From contig JASBNA010000004.1 in assembly GCA_038087015.1 (NCBI GenBank), positions 62,001 through 126,000 of the forward strand: a stretch of DNA of 64,000 nt, written 5' to 3'. A program made the position numbers and the translations under genes. The notes below the pieces were generated by a model. The model was not told the origin of the DNA and ran no database searches. It saw nothing but the letters and a program-made list of their open reading frames with translations. This DNA is from Cerrena zonata (Eukaryota > Basidiomycota > Agaricomycetes > Polyporales > Cerrenaceae). The stretch's first letter is position 1. Every line of letters starts with the position of its first letter. Below are positions 10,467 through 24,762 of this stretch, in pieces.

Positions 10467-13400
10467 TCTTTGAATGTCATAGGGATGTTCAATTCTACAT
10501 TGATTTGTCCTTTCCGATGCTTCGTGTCGTATATATATGTTTACGCAGTGTATCACACACAACTCAGGTACAACGCGATACACAACGGCGTCTTCATGGA
10601 GCCAATGTGGACATTCCAAAATTATCCTACTGCCCCAAGGCTTCCGATAATCTCAGATTCTCAGTTATCTTGCACCACCACCCCTTTTGATGGCAAATCG
10701 AGGTACACGGGATCAGGAGAGAAAGACCAGAACTTAGAGACGGCAGTAGGATAGGCCTTCGGCCTGCCCAGACAACTCCTATTCAATTTTGTCGGACTTA
10801 TCAGAGGTATCAAGACCATGAATCTGATGCGCCACATAGCGGTAGGTGTACAGGTGAGCTCTTTGATTATATGCATAAGATGGGGTACGAAGTTTTTTTG
10901 AATTGTGCTTCGGTTTAGATCGTCCAGACCGGTCATAACAAGATATCATCTGGCCTATCGATGGTCAGATGAATATTTTGACACATTCCATGAACTGAAA
11001 TCTCATTCTATTACTTGCAGAAGATGTCAAGGAATCGCGTTAGATACCATCGGTGGTTCTTGACAGACGAAGAAGAGTAAGTGAGATGTTGATTAGATAC
11101 ACGATATGTCGATGGTTTTCGATAACCGTCAGGTGGTTCTTTACGAAACGAAATGCGGCTGTCATGCCTCAGGTGAAACAGGCCGAAGCTTGAATCCTCA
11201 TTTGGACATTAGATGCCAGAGGTTGGGACCTCGTACACGACCTCGAAGACAATCAGGACGATATACTTAATTATACAAGATCCCACAGGAGCATATGTTA
11301 TATACCGGTTTTGTGGGTAACACTTTCCGTTCTTTTACTGGTGTTAATATATGATGACCCTGAAGTATTTGAAAAGAGACTGTAGCCGTTCAGACATATG
11401 AATCGAAGCTATCTCTTCGTTGATTCATACAGCGAGCTAGGCTGACCAAAATCCTTGTATGTCTATATCTATTTCCAAACCTCTCACGGCAACGTACAAA
11501 CATCGTGTCTATGTCCAGGCATTTATAAAGTAATACCAAACTTTCAGTCAGACGACCAAGATGATTCAAGAACATGTCACTCTCATCTGTTCATTCTCTG
11601 ATACTAGACTGCGCACAAGACAACCGGACTAGACACTGTGAGCGACACACCGAGGCGCGGCCATCGTTCGGCTATTGCGTCATAGTCAGCTGCTAAGTCC
11701 CACTTCCCAGCATCTTTTCTTGTAGGACACATCCTGAGACTACAAGTCAATTATCGGTGTAACAAACTCCACGTCTTGGGACGGCCAACCATGTCACCGG
11801 AGAACGCGTTTGAGAGCTACAACCAGAACCAACTATCCTTACCACGCAAGGTAGGCATTCTGGTGTATAATGGGGAATAATCTTCTGATGATCGTATCTG
11901 TTCAGCCCGATGACCCAGAGTACACTCCTCAATGTATGGAGAAGGCGAGGGAACAGTTCATATGAGCACTAATGAATTCCTTTACGTGTATAGGTCCTAC
12001 TAAAGACGAATGTGGTTTAGCCTCCCTATTCGTCATGGACTGAGCTTGTTCATACACGAGGCTGAAGAATGGACTCTCTCGTTGGCAGAGACATGAGAGT
12101 GGCCTGGGCTTGGAAAAGAAGTGAACTACGAATAGATTCACTAACGCTTTCACTCACATGTCCCTGTTCACGCGACCGTTTCTTTGAATAGCAGCCGGCG
12201 TTGCAGAAGTTGAGTAGATCGTGGAGACTGGTTATTTGACTACCGATGTCAATTCTCAGGTACATGTGCCTTCACTGACCTCGTTCTTCCAGCGCGATGA
12301 CGTTCTATCGAACACAGATGGATTGTACGCGTGTCTCGTTAGGCGACAAGCAATTCATCGTCCTGCGCAGCCTTCGATGTGCATGGGATTGCATATTCTG
12401 TCATGATCACGCTTGCATATAGATTCAATGCCCATCGCTCTGGACGGGAGTCTCTACATTAACTACACTTTCTAGTACGTTATTCAACTCCTGTACTTTT
12501 TCTTTTTCTGGTTTCCAGTGATCTCCGGTCTCCGCCCCAAAGTAGAACTTTCTACCGAACACGGGGATATCTCATCTACACGACATATCTGGATCCATAT
12601 TCAGTATGATCAGGAGGTGAAGTTGGTCAGAACGCCCTCGACAATTGATCGTGGGCTCACTTAGGCTGGCCAGAGAAGCACTCTAGAACGTCATCCCTGC
12701 GGCAATAACGTCACTGCTCAGTTCAATACAAAACTGAATCAAAACCTGTTTATGACCTTCTGTCGATCACATGCCGAGATATCTGAAGTATATCTCAGCG
12801 TCCAGGCGGCGGTGAGAAATGCTGGGGAAGAACGCGAGGCATTGCTAGCGTTTTTTCGAATTCAGTTGGTGGGGTCTCGGCTTTGTATTGTGATCATTCT
12901 GACATCCGGTGAAATTCCTATGTCCACAGGGATAACAGTAATACGAATACACGGAGGTCTTTGCAGGAAGCTCGAATGCCCATATGTTAATAGCCTTGCC
13001 AAGGATGTGTACACAGCAGTATACACGAGGATCTATGGGGTCACGGGGTTGGCTTCCCAAGTCATGACCCGCGTTTCATGCAGCAAAGCCGCAGACTTAG
13101 AAGCCCTGAACGGAGAGGTTACTAAAACGCGAACGAGGTGAATTCACCCATCCACCATCACCAAACGTCCGATACTAAACGATTCATCGGAAAAGTCAGG
13201 CGGTAAGTATGTACCGAATCAACACGAGACGAAGCGCATTTCCCTCGGCGGAGCACCGTATCCTATACAGGTTGATTACTACGAAGCCACACGTAACGGA
13301 AGTCCAGGAGACCTGTAGAAATCACGAAGTGTAAACCAACCTACTCACAAGTGACGAACTCCTGAGTTCCTGGTCTCCTTTTGTCGTCCGATGGCACCAC

Positions 13401-16400
13401 TCCTGTACGGAACAAGAGACGTGATGTATAGGCAGGTGATCGAGACCCTCCGAAACCTGAATGATCCCTGCAGGAAAAGTCAGGGACCTACGTGATACCC
13501 GGCAGCAGATTTACTCGAGGCACACTTAGTGAACCTAATCTCAAACCAACGAATGTTTCTATCGTAAATAGCAATGGCTATAATGTTCAAGCTACGTTCA
13601 GCTTAAGTGCTTCATATACATCGTGTCATTCTAGCTCTTCCTCGACGCAATAGCGCAAACCGCGCTCCGAGGAACCGAACTTTGTCGCGAAAAGACCGCA
13701 GGCACCGTGCGTAAGTATGGCTTTGTGGGGTAAACTTCTCGACGTAATGATAAGCTGTTTTTGAGAAGTGTGGGGTACAAGTAGTCATCAGGCTTAGAAC
13801 GTCAGGCATTGCTGTTTTCATCGTCATTATCTCCGAGCGCTGAGATGTTTTAGCCGGCGGGTGAGCGAGATGTAGGCATCGTTCGGAAAGGGGATGCGGA
13901 ATCAGGATAGAAGCAGGACTTGGGACACCGGGGCCTTTGGTGATTGCCAGTGAAAGCAATAGACAGTATCGAACCACAAGTCCCCATTTGCAAATGAAGA
14001 ACTAGGTATCGTGTCAAAGTTATTGAAAAATAATAGAAAGCCATGCAGTACCTCGTTGTACGTGTGACGACATTCGAAAATCCACTCCATACACGAGATT
14101 CAAATGTATTCTCCGCATGCCTCGACATCTACAACGAGTCATGAATATGGCTGGAACTAGGATATTTTTGGAAATACCTTAACCAAGTTTCAAATGTCTG
14201 ACCTTCGTCCCGATTTATTGACGTCCGATGGAGTGCCGGCTATGTAGTAGGCACGATGATAGACCTGCAAGAGCACATTGCAACTGGGGAGTTTGTAAGC
14301 TATGAATGAAATTAAAAAGGCTACATCATGGAGAAGGTTGGGTTTCGATTTCACGTTGCAAGGCAAGCTGATAAAAAAACACTTTCAAGTGGCAGTTTAT
14401 CGGCAGATACACCCATAGCTAGCAGGTCCGATTGACTGTGCGCTCTAGGATGACTTTCCTTGTAAGTTGTAATTAAAGTGAGTACAGTCGTGCCCAACCG
14501 GCTACAACCTCGGCAATTGAATATCGACCTTCCCATGCCTCGGGTTGGGCGCGGTACATTCAGAGTTCTGGTCCGATCAAAAGCCCTCCGACGATTTGCA
14601 AACATTCCGAGATTTGTTTCTCAAGCGATTGCGCGGCGTGACGCTACCATGAGATGGCCGGCCGGGGATTATGGTGGAGTCGTATTCCGAACCGTTGGCA
14701 GAGATGAGGTACGTGTGTTTGTTCCAGTACTATTCGAGATTTCTGACTATATTGACGTACATTATGTGTGACAATGTGTCAATACATGTTCTTTTCCTGG
14801 CTTGGACCTGGCTTTACCATACCGAGAAGGTCTTCGCAACGATCGAAAGAAAGACCTAGCGACCGATGACACATATTCTGCCGTCAGAGGACTTACCCAC
14901 CATCGCCGACCTCAATATATGTTTTGTCGCCATCCCCTCACGTCCTTACCAACCCAACAAATTCCGAGCGCATCACCAACCCATCGATAAGTCAATCATC
15001 CCCAGATGACCTTACTCACCAAGGAACGAGAAGGCCGATCACGACGCAAGTCCAGTTGATCTTTGGGCAAGGCGTTCCGTGTCCAGCATCTGCTTCAGAA
15101 CCAAAGAGCGTAGGATTTCCGAGCCCGAAAACCCGCTTTTGGTCGTTTGATCGTCTCGGATTGTGCACAGCTGCATGGGATTTGCCGGTTCAGCGCGAAA
15201 GGTGTACTAGCAACTGTCAGAAGCGCCACAGGGAAACATCGAATGGTCAGCTAGGAACCCTCCTATGGATGCGCTTGCGTGAGACATTCGAGTCTGGGAA
15301 ACCTGAGAAATGGGAGCTTGAGGTTGTGAGAGTTTGATTATGAACTGAAGGGTCTTAGTCTGGGACTCGTCGCACGTCGTCTCGGGGACCTCTGCCGTCT
15401 GAAGTGGTTTGACAAATGGTTGTAACTACTGTTGTTGTGACAGCCTACGGAATCAGTATAGCTCTCGGAGTTATCATGTAAACATTACCTACATCTGACC
15501 TGTTTAACTTATTTATTTTCCCAGATTCCCAGACAAAAGTTTCTGCCCGTTTGGCACCGCAATCGTGACACGTACCTGGAAGCAGACCGCGCAGCCCCAG
15601 CGAGTGCAACCAAGATAATCCGGTCATATGTTTACTTGCCCCTTTCACTGTGATTTCTGAAGCCACATAACCTTAATAGGTCTTAGAAATCGATATCCCT
15701 AGAAAACGTGGTAAAGGGGAGGCGATTCAGAAAGCAGAGATGACCGCCAGGTATCGATGGCCGCACAGGTAAGTCGGGAGATTTAGGTGAGTGACATTAT
15801 TCGGAACGTCTCGGTATAGCCATGGAGAAAACGCGGAGGGATTCCTATTATCGGAATACGCTGCGCACAAGCTTTGTCAAAACGTGGAGGCCGGTGTCGG
15901 TCATGAAAGGTGAGAACCATGAACGTCGCAAGTTTTCGGCACGGTTTGTCCTCATAGTTAGCATGATCCTAAGAGGCTTGAGCGGGTCTTGGACTTTAGG
16001 TGCCGCAGATGAGAGGCTATAGCCCTATGGGTATCCCGACTGCCGAAGCTGAAATGAGAAGTTGAAGTTGATGAGATTAAGCAATTTAGCTATCGCGTTC
16101 ATACCTCTCTCTCTCTTGAAATGAATCACTCACGCTTCGACCCATCACAATGCAGTCGGCGGGTGTGAATTACGATCCTCACCCTTCGTTATATCACTCC
16201 TAAACTGTATAACAGATCACTATATGAATGCGAGGAAACCGGTATGCTCAATTTCAACCTCTTCCAGACCTAAAAATAAAGTTTAAAGGTAAGCGAAAAA
16301 AGCGGAAGCTGTATACTGTATATCGAAAAGCTCGAAAACACGAGATTTCCACACCTTCGCTGGTGATTAGAAGTATAATCACATTCGGGGCGGGGAAACG

Positions 16401-19400
16401 GATCCGGATGAGACTGGGCAGTTGAATGATGATGTAGTATATGAGGACAATACCTCGTCATGTCTGGGAGTGTTCGAGGCGACATCATGTATGTCTATAG
16501 GCTAAGTCTACACTTCCACAGGAACAAAGTGGACCCTGGGGATTTAGAGAGCTCATGGTACCAGTCAGGAGTCCTGATAACCTGCTGAATACCTAACGTT
16601 TATACACTGAAAACGAGTACTAGGAATATCCGGGACGTGAAACCGCTCGGTCCCAGTACGGATTCCGGGCGCGAGCCTCGCACACAGTTCATACTCTCGT
16701 ACTTTCATACCGCCTGGGGATAATCACCAAGTTCTCATACGTCTGAAGAGTTCCAATGCGTGTAACTCGGTAAGAGATTAACAGCTATATGTACACGTAC
16801 TTGAAACACCGAAAGACCTAATCAAAAGAAGCCGAAGAGTCCCCACCATACGGATCTAAAAGCTCTCATTCGAAAGACTCGAAGAGTCAATATGAACCCA
16901 CCCATCAGAGCTCAATGTGAGAATCGTATACGTTAACCATAGAGTCATAGAACCTATGGCTAGCGAATCGGCAACGGCAAGAAGGGGTTCAAGGTTGAAG
17001 GGAGCACAGAAAGCTTATGGCAAACCCCGCGAGGTTTTGATTACTTTGATGTGAAGACCTCTTTTGGAGGATCTACGCTGTTGTTTTTCGTAATGAGCAA
17101 AACAAGGGTCCTCATCGGGAGCGGAGGCCCATATATACCTTATGTATTCATAATACGCCATATACAGCTTCCAGGATAAAGTTGGCGGTGTTGAATGCGC
17201 GGGCATAGGTACTAGGATGAACCGCCTCTGCGTTCCGGCAGACCGCACAGTAAGGAGGATTAGTAAACAGTTTCGGCAATGTGCAGGAAGGATAGTGAAG
17301 GTGGTAAAGCTACCGGAATGGGGAAGCGGGGGAGGGAGATGGTGATCACCGAGGATTCTTCGTTGGCAGATGGTATTCGGGGTTCGTCGACGTAATGAGC
17401 TTGTAGGGGTCTACGACGTCATTGCTGCCTTTGGGGACCAAATTGAAGGAGAGTGTTTGACATCGGTAAATAGTCTGTGAGTATTGAATTGTCGTCATAG
17501 AGATTACGACAGTTTTCTAGTATTAAGCATGAGCAAATTTAGCATCTCGTTTCAGTCTGCGTCAAAAAGAAAGGAACGTTGTATGTCGTCATTGGCGTCA
17601 TGATCGTAGGGATCCTCGTTCAACAAATAGAGGATGTAGCATAGGCAAGGATCTTCGAGTATAATCAAGGATCCGCATCCACGGGCTCTGTCCATGAGGG
17701 ATGTGAACCATCGAGGATCCACATCCTCAACTCGGGCAAGATGTCGACCAGCAAGAACGCAAGCATGAGAGCAGAGGGGGGAAAGATAGGATAGAGATAA
17801 CGTTCTTTAATACGAACGTTAAGAATACGAAGGTAGACACCGAGGATTTGATTTGTCCAACGTAATGGGAAAACCAGATGCTTGCTTCGAGAACGATCCC
17901 CATGGGGAGAGATAAAGCCAAGCACCGAGAGTGCTGATCGACGGTGTAGAGATTAGGATATGGAAACTGAGGATCCATGATGAAACGAAGTGAATGCCGT
18001 TCTGTTTTTGTCAAAATCGTATGTCGTCATCCACAGTGTGGGGGATCTGCGTTTGCTATGCAAGAAGGATGATAGCCGGGAACAAAGCAAATGAGTACCA
18101 TAACAAGACTGGTTCTCTTGATTTCCTAGTTCGTCCAGCTCAACTTACCCGACGCCACGACGTCAGTCAGAAGTCAACTCGTCGGTCTCAGTACTCTTCA
18201 AACGGTTTGCAAGTCGAAGATCCGGACGACACCTGCAGAAACACCACGTACAATTTGCGTCAATTCGACGCACGGATTCCAGACCTAAGGTTCTTTTCCA
18301 CCCTCGTGACAACCCGCCCTGAGATTTTTGAAACAGTTGCCATCGAGTCGGGTCCATCATCGGTGAGTTTTTTGCTCGTACGATTGGGACGGAGAGACGG
18401 GAAGATGAGACGTGGAGGTGTACGCGTCGGTTATACCTTGGTGGCGTTCGTAAGTTACAACGGGTCTTGTACCTACCCGGTGTCAACGTGTTTACTTCGA
18501 GGAAAGTTAGGTAGAGTTGGGGTAAGCTTTTGATACGTTGCTTGGGGTTACCCAGCTTGAGCAAAATATGTTTAAGCGTGCGTGTCAAAGAGACGTTGAG
18601 TAACGTCGGACTTGGTCAAGTTGGGAGAGGGAATCACGGCCTTGTGATTGGTGAGCCCGGAAGCAAAATTCAAGCCACGCATGCGAGGCAACAGTTGCAA
18701 AGCTGACAATTTTGCTTCCTGTTGCTCCAGATTACTCACCGCGACACAAAAATTGCAGATCAGGGCATCAATCGGTGATTGTGGGATCACGAAATAGATT
18801 AGATAGGTCCTGTGTTGGCTTTGTGTGTGCGTTGTGAGGGCAAGTTGCGAGGAGATAGAGGGAGATAAAATACACAGAGTGTGTTGCTTGGATATTGATG
18901 TTGTTGGGTTGCGAGACTTGGGGGAGACGACGGTTACCAAAGGTTCGCTTCCGGAGTAACGACATGTCACTGAGACCATCGTCATAAAGATGCTCCGGTT
19001 TTTTAATGGGGTGGACGCCTAGTGTAACGTAGGCGTATGACGAGGTGAGACGAGGTGTAGGCAGCACTAATACCGCATGGAAAGTCTAGAGCTCGCCCGA
19101 GCCATATGTTAGTTCCGTTCGTGACCCCAAGAATTGAGAATACGAAACGAAAGGAGAAAGAGACGGACGTGGTCCGGTTATTCAGAGTGCAAGCCTCCCG
19201 GAAACGGCAGGTGCCCCTAAAGGACTAGTGTAGATTTTGCATGGAATATGCAATTGAGAGTTCGCACGGGGGTGGTAACAAGGGACACAAGGACGGGAGT
19301 CTGGACCGCGAGTCCCAGGACAGCCATCTCTTCTGCGAATCTCCCATTGTCGTGGCGGTGGCAACAGACCTGAATAAACAAATACATAACCTTTGTCTGT

Positions 19401-20042
19401 AGAAATGGGGTCGGGAAAATAGTACAATGCTGTCCATTGTTCTGTGCAACTGTACAAAGTTTCTAGGCTGCTTGTCAGAATAAAAAGGATGCGTATCGTG
19501 TGCGAGCAGTTGGAGTTCTCCCGCGAGTAGGGTGACCATCGACCTGACGTCGTTGTGGAGAGAAGAGAGTTCATTAGCAGATATTATTATAATGAATTTG
19601 ACCAGATAAGCGGGGGTTATTAGGCCAGCGTGATTGGCTGGACCACGCGGATGTTACCGAGGAGGCTTCGGGATGGGCGGGGGTCTAGACCGGATCAGAT
19701 GAAACTGGGGTGCGACTTCCGGAAAAGGCAAGAGGTGCGTGCATGGCGGAGGCGCGGGCTGGGATGGAGATGGGGACAGACACTGGTGACATATTCCAAT
19801 AAATATTATATTTCCCTCCCGTCTGCGCCTCCTCTCTCCTCCTTTTCCCTCGTCCCTGTCTCCATCCCGTCCGCTCGCCACACGACCCACCGTCCAACGC
19901 CCACTGCTCGTCGTCCTCTGCAGTGACCGCTCCCGCAAATTAGCGTCGCGTTAGAGTGCTTGCCCTGACGGAAATTGCCTCGTGCTTGCCGCATTGATCT
20001 TGGAACCCAGCGAAATCACCTGTGCATGCACAATCAGAGGTC
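10467..20042. other. Gene-poor region of about 9.6 kb
   Basis: I cannot support any gene. The longest open frames are 137-179 codons (14924-15337 +, 17994-18533 +, 18163-18588 -) and overlap each other on both strands without a recognisable motif, signal peptide or conserved domain. A minus-strand frame at 10661-10936 close to the USE1 3' end is also unrecognised. No long repeats or transposase fragments were noticed. Four GGATCC sites fall at 17610-17976. The right end (from about 19796) looks like a promoter for the gene at 20043. It could hold non-coding RNA genes, decayed genes or a decayed mobile element. Confidence 0.55.
19796..19940 (+). promoter_or_regulatory. Candidate promoter of the disordered-protein gene
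   Basis: CCAAT at 19796-19800 is followed by an AT-rich TATA-like stretch (19801-19813) and a long C/T tract from 19814. This order is usual for fungal promoters. The start codon at 20043 lies about 230 bp downstream of the AT stretch. Confidence 0.4.
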
Positions 20043-22616
20043 ATGAGTAGTCTCTCATCCATCTCCTCCCTTTCTGGTCTTCCATCCCCAGCAAATTCGA
20101 CAAGAAGCCGGTCCGACAACTTGAGGCAGAACTTGACTCACACGATAGGAAAGAACGGAGGAAAGGGCCGCAATGTAATTACGACGAAGAGTGTCTTTCG
20201 ACCCGATCTTAGTGTGTCTGCCCACTGGCACTTTCATGCAGGACCTGGTCACGGTACACGTAGTCACGCCAGCCCAAGCACGGGCAGCAGTAGTCATGAT
20301 CACAGGCAGGATAATTCTGGCACACGCAGGGGTGGTCGTAATAGTTACTCCTCTCTTCCACCCCGAAGTTATTCGTCCCAGCGCCGGCCCTCCTCCCCCT
20401 CCTCCTCTTCTTGCAATGAGGCGCCATTCCAGGCCTTGCGCACTTGTCCTCAAGTACCCGTCCCCTCATCTCCTTCCTCTCCTCCTCCCCCGTCCCCTGC
20501 CTCGCGCATGCCCCGCACACCACGCAGAGTACACCACGACTACGCGTTTCTCGAGCCCTCGTCCTCCGTAGCCTCGTCTTATTCTCGCACAAGTTGCCCG
20601 TATCCCGCTTCAGGACAGACGTCCTCTCCATCCCCGCGCTCCAAATCGAAAGCAAATTCTCATAGGTGTGTACAAAGTTTCGCTTCTCTTTTCATCTCAC
20701 TTTCTGGACCCATCCCTGCGGTTTTCCATTTACACCTCTTCGCAAACTCAATCCACATCTTGTGCCTTCCGATCCTTCCTGCGAATGACCCTCGCATCTC
20801 TCGGATCGGTTATATGCACTCACCTGCATTCTCTAACGCTGTTGTGACTTTCGGCGTCTGCTTTTACGTTCGCGCATTGGCACCAATAGTCACATTTGCT
20901 ACCATCCATTGGCATTATATATTCCCTTTGCCATGTCTGCTAATCTCCCTCCTCCCCGGCATTTGTCCTTTGTCCCCCCGCACAGCTTTGACGCTCCTAA
21001 TCAGACATCATTTGACTGCTTCCTTTGCCCTTTGATCCTTTCTATTCATATAAGAACCCCCACCGTCCGTCACAGTTGTGCTAACCAATAATCACCCACA
21101 GCAGATCTCCCTCAGCTACACTGCCTCCACCTGCCTTCCTCATCAGACGTGGTATTCAACGTGCCCCACCCACATTAGCCATGTCCATCCAGATTCACTC
21201 CCCTACTCCTATATTATCGTCTCGTCCGACCTCCCCTTCTCCTCATCCCCACTCCCACCACCGTTCGAACCCTCGCTCTGCGTCGCGTTCAAAGTCGAGA
21301 CCAACATCTCCTTTGCAGCCCTCAGCTCAACTACCTCCTATACCTTCACGTCCTCCAATGGCTCGGCCACCCTCACGTTCAGAACGTCTCTTGCGAGACA
21401 CGCTCAGAAGAGCTGAAGAGCAGGACCGCATTGCCAACCTCGCTGCCCTTCCCAGCCCTTCCATCCTCGGCGCGTCCCAGCCTGCGCATGGGTTCTCTTC
21501 GCCTCGCCGTCATGTGAGGCGGAATACGAACTCGTCCACGGGAACTGACGCAAGCCTGGAAGGAAGTGACTACTTCAAGCCAGAAGTCTTCGGTATTTCC
21601 CAGGACGAAGAACAGGATGCCGACGAGGGTGGATGGTTGTGGCGTACGCGAAGTGCGACATCAGCCTCGTCCTCATCGAGTGGTCATCACCCTACCCGAG
21701 CACCTCCTAACTCTCGCCAACAAGTGGCAGGTTCTTCCCGGAATCGATCGCATACCGACCCTACGGGCGGCCGCGTTCAGGAGCAGCAATTTGCTTACGG
21801 CACCCCAACCTCACCCCCGATGCCAACGCGTGCCCAGCTTCAAAGGTCGCCGAAGTCTGTACCGAACGTATCGCGCTCTTCACGTACCTCGTTGGAGAAT
21901 CACCATGGGCCTGACTGCGGATGTGGCTCAAACGCCGGGATGACGCCCCATGAAGTCGTTTTGAGGAGTAGATTAGAGAATGTCTTGAGGGGCGCGAAGG
22001 AGCAGGAGAGAAGAGAGGAACGTGAAAGGCGCAGAGAGAGCCAGAGCGGAAGTGGAAGTGGCAGTGGAAACTCGATGGCGAGTAGCAGGAATCTGAGTGG
22101 GGAAGGTGAATGGTTCTTTGGTTCGAACGGAGACGTAAGTTTCATTTCTCTTGCTCCTCGGCGAGCAAATGGGGTTCAGGGACTGATATATGCGTTTCAT
22201 TCTAGACACACACGACGTCTTCCGCCGAATCCGCAACCACACGCTATCCTCACCGACAACCCTTCAACCTCGCCCTACCCCCTGTCCCACGAACACCTTC
22301 CTCGCATTCTCGTTCCCATTCACACGCACATAAAATGCTCTCAAATGTCTCTTCCCCGACCAAGAGCGCACACCGTCATCTTAGTGGTCCCCTGACTCCT
22401 CCGCCGACACCCCCGTTCAATGCACGCACTGCAGCTGAGCAGTTGAAGCATATGGATGGGTATGTGTCGTTCGCCAATATTGAGGGTCTGGGATGTCCAG
22501 ATGATTTGGATGGGGAGAATGACGAAGAGGAAGACGACAGAACTGGAGGAGCGAGATGGTTGAAGTGGTTGAACCTCGGAAAGGGGAGTGCAGGTGAGGC
22601 GGGTTCAACAAGATGA
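20043..22616 (+). CDS. Disordered Ser/Pro-rich conserved fungal protein
   Basis: Function unknown. Exons 20043-20665, 21105-22134 and 22206-22616 give 687 residues. The second intron (71 nt) is clear. The first intron is long (439 nt) but its GT-AG ends keep phase, and the frame stays open from 21105 through the internal methionine at 21181, so I prefer the long form; a short form starting at 21181 would be 454 residues. Its acceptor is a CAGCAG tandem, so one residue may be optional. Most of the chain is low-complexity S, P, R and H. Two short segments look structured: a charged helix around VLRSRLENVLRGAKEQERRE, and a C-terminal block with TPPPTPPFNARTAAEQLKHM and YVSFANIEGLGCPDDLDG. There is no membrane span. 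It could be a regulatory or scaffold protein, but I do not recognise it. Confidence 0.68.
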
Positions 22617-24762
22617 ATCCGTTCGTCACTGCGCTCTCTGATGACTTCCGGGTCATCGACTGGACTTGATTTCACTTTCTCCGCTTTCCTGCTCTCGACC
22701 CCCTCTCTCATGTGCATTTCTACGTTCTCGAGTTTGTTGCTCTTATCTCTCACCTCTCCCGTGGATTGTTGCTATCGCGCTACATTACACATTTCTATCT
22801 ATCCCGATCCCGTCGCATCTTATTTCCCGACTCTGCACCGTCAGTAATCTTAATCAGCAAAGAAGACAAAGAACAAAGAAAGAAGGGCATTTGTTACAAG
22901 AACGATGCATTTCTCACTCTTCCTGGTCGCTCCTCTTCTCATCCATCTGGACATGTTATCACGCTGCTATCCATGTATTTCACGACCAGAATTGATCAAC
23001 TTACTGACCAACCAACCAAACCAAACCAACCAACTGTCGGGTTTTTACACATCATGTTTACGACATCACTCCTATCCACGACCCACCTACCCCAACCCGT
23101 TCACGAAACCGAAAAGCGATTCGCGTATCGAGCCGCAGTCGCCCTGGCCTCGCCTGTTCATGATGGATCACGATTCATACAAAGACTATTTCTTTTCTAT
23201 CACTATTATCACAACCCCACACATATCTCACCCCCGCATTTCGATTCCCGGAACTTGGGAAATCCCCCTTCACGACTAACTCATCATTATCATCATCGAC
23301 ATCACTTATAACATGCTTGCATTTTACACAATTACACATTTCTAACGACTCGAACGTTCTTATTTCCATCACGCATCGACTTGCTCATTGACATAACGTA
23401 TTGCTTTATGATATTATGATCCTCACCACCTTTTTCATGCTGCTCATGCTCCATTCTACATTTTCTCACCTTGTCTCGTTTGGCATACCCTTTTTTTGCT
23501 GATACTCTCTGGGAGATGGAAGTTTTTTCACGATTTTTTTTGCACGCTTATTAATTCCCCTCACGCATTTGGTGCATTCCTATTCATGTTTTTTTGTAAT
23601 GACCTTGGTTGGTCTGGTTGGATTCAGTTCGGTTTCTGGTTTTGTTTTTTTCTCATGGTTGCGATACGGATCGTTTGGATGGATTTTGGAGAAGTGGTTG
23701 GGGAGGTGGAATGTATTAGGTGTACATTACTGTAGAGTGTTTGTTCGGAATACAGAAAACTTCTGAAAAGTTATTTTTTGGGGTGTGAAACTAAGTACTG
23801 ACGTTGGATGGAGTAGGGTGCCATGCGAACCGCAATTGACTCGTTACCATCACTGCACCTTCTCACTCCTTCGATTCACTCCTCCGACAGTATGAATGTG
23901 TCTGAGCACCATATGGTTCCCATTGCTTCACAGCTTAAGTTCCCCCAAAAGGGAGTTTTAAGGGACGTATCGCACCCACTGTGGTACGAAGTTGTCCCTT
24001 TTTTGTTGCCGACTCCAGTGTAGTACGTACGTCCATTGTTTTTATTTATAGTGTGATTCGATGTTCATACATAAATAGATCTCCCCACAACACCTACTCG
24101 TCTCTCTTATTACCTAGCTTGGCGGAGACGATCCCATGAATAGGCACGCTTTGAAGTTTGCCTTGTTCTGCCTGACTACGTCACATTCAAATACGTCAAG
24201 GAGGAGATCGCACTGCTCCTTTGGGTAGGCATCTTGCCATGCCAAACTTTTCTTCGAAAATAAGATGGAGAATGGTGCTATAAATACACGGATCTTAAAA
24301 TAGAGGAGACAACTTCAGGATCTCCGAATTTCCTGTTTTTATTCACAGGTGTATTTCTCACCCGGCCGAAATCATGCCTGTGACGTTGACGTTCCGTATT
24401 TTGTTGTCATCGGACACGCCATTGGCAGTATTCGGAGGGATTTCATGGTTGATTACCAGTCATGTCGTACTAACAATTCGGATTCCTAATTCAGCGACCT
24501 CTAGAGAGAGAGAGTAGGAGGAACCATTAATCTCAGGCTAAGCATTTCGCTATTGACTCGCCGGACCATCGTAATAACACATCCACAACATACAGTTGAG
24601 GAAATTGAAGGGAGTACTACTTCGTGTAGGACCTTCAGCCACGATTTCAGCCCCAAATGTCTTTAAATCTGGGGAAAAAGGATAAAGGACATTGCGACTG
24701 CATTTTGCCAACGTGTTACCATAATTCGAAACTCTTGAATAAATAGGATGTCTGGCTATCCC
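22617..24762. other. Intergenic, pyrimidine- then T-rich 3' flank
   Basis: No gene supported. The first 900 bp are strongly C/T-rich on the plus strand, which produces long artefactual open frames (for example 22712-23311). A T-rich stretch lies at 23470-23670. An imperfect palindrome lies at about 23936-23962. The last 700 bp before the pseudogene have no long open frame. Confidence 0.4.

Noticed and set aside
17994..18588. Open frames of 179 (+) and 141 (-) codons in the gene-poor region
   Set aside because: They overlap each other antisense and show no domain or signal.
22712..23311. 199-codon plus-strand open frame
   Set aside because: Product of a C/T-rich strand; no homology, and several overlapping frames are equally long.
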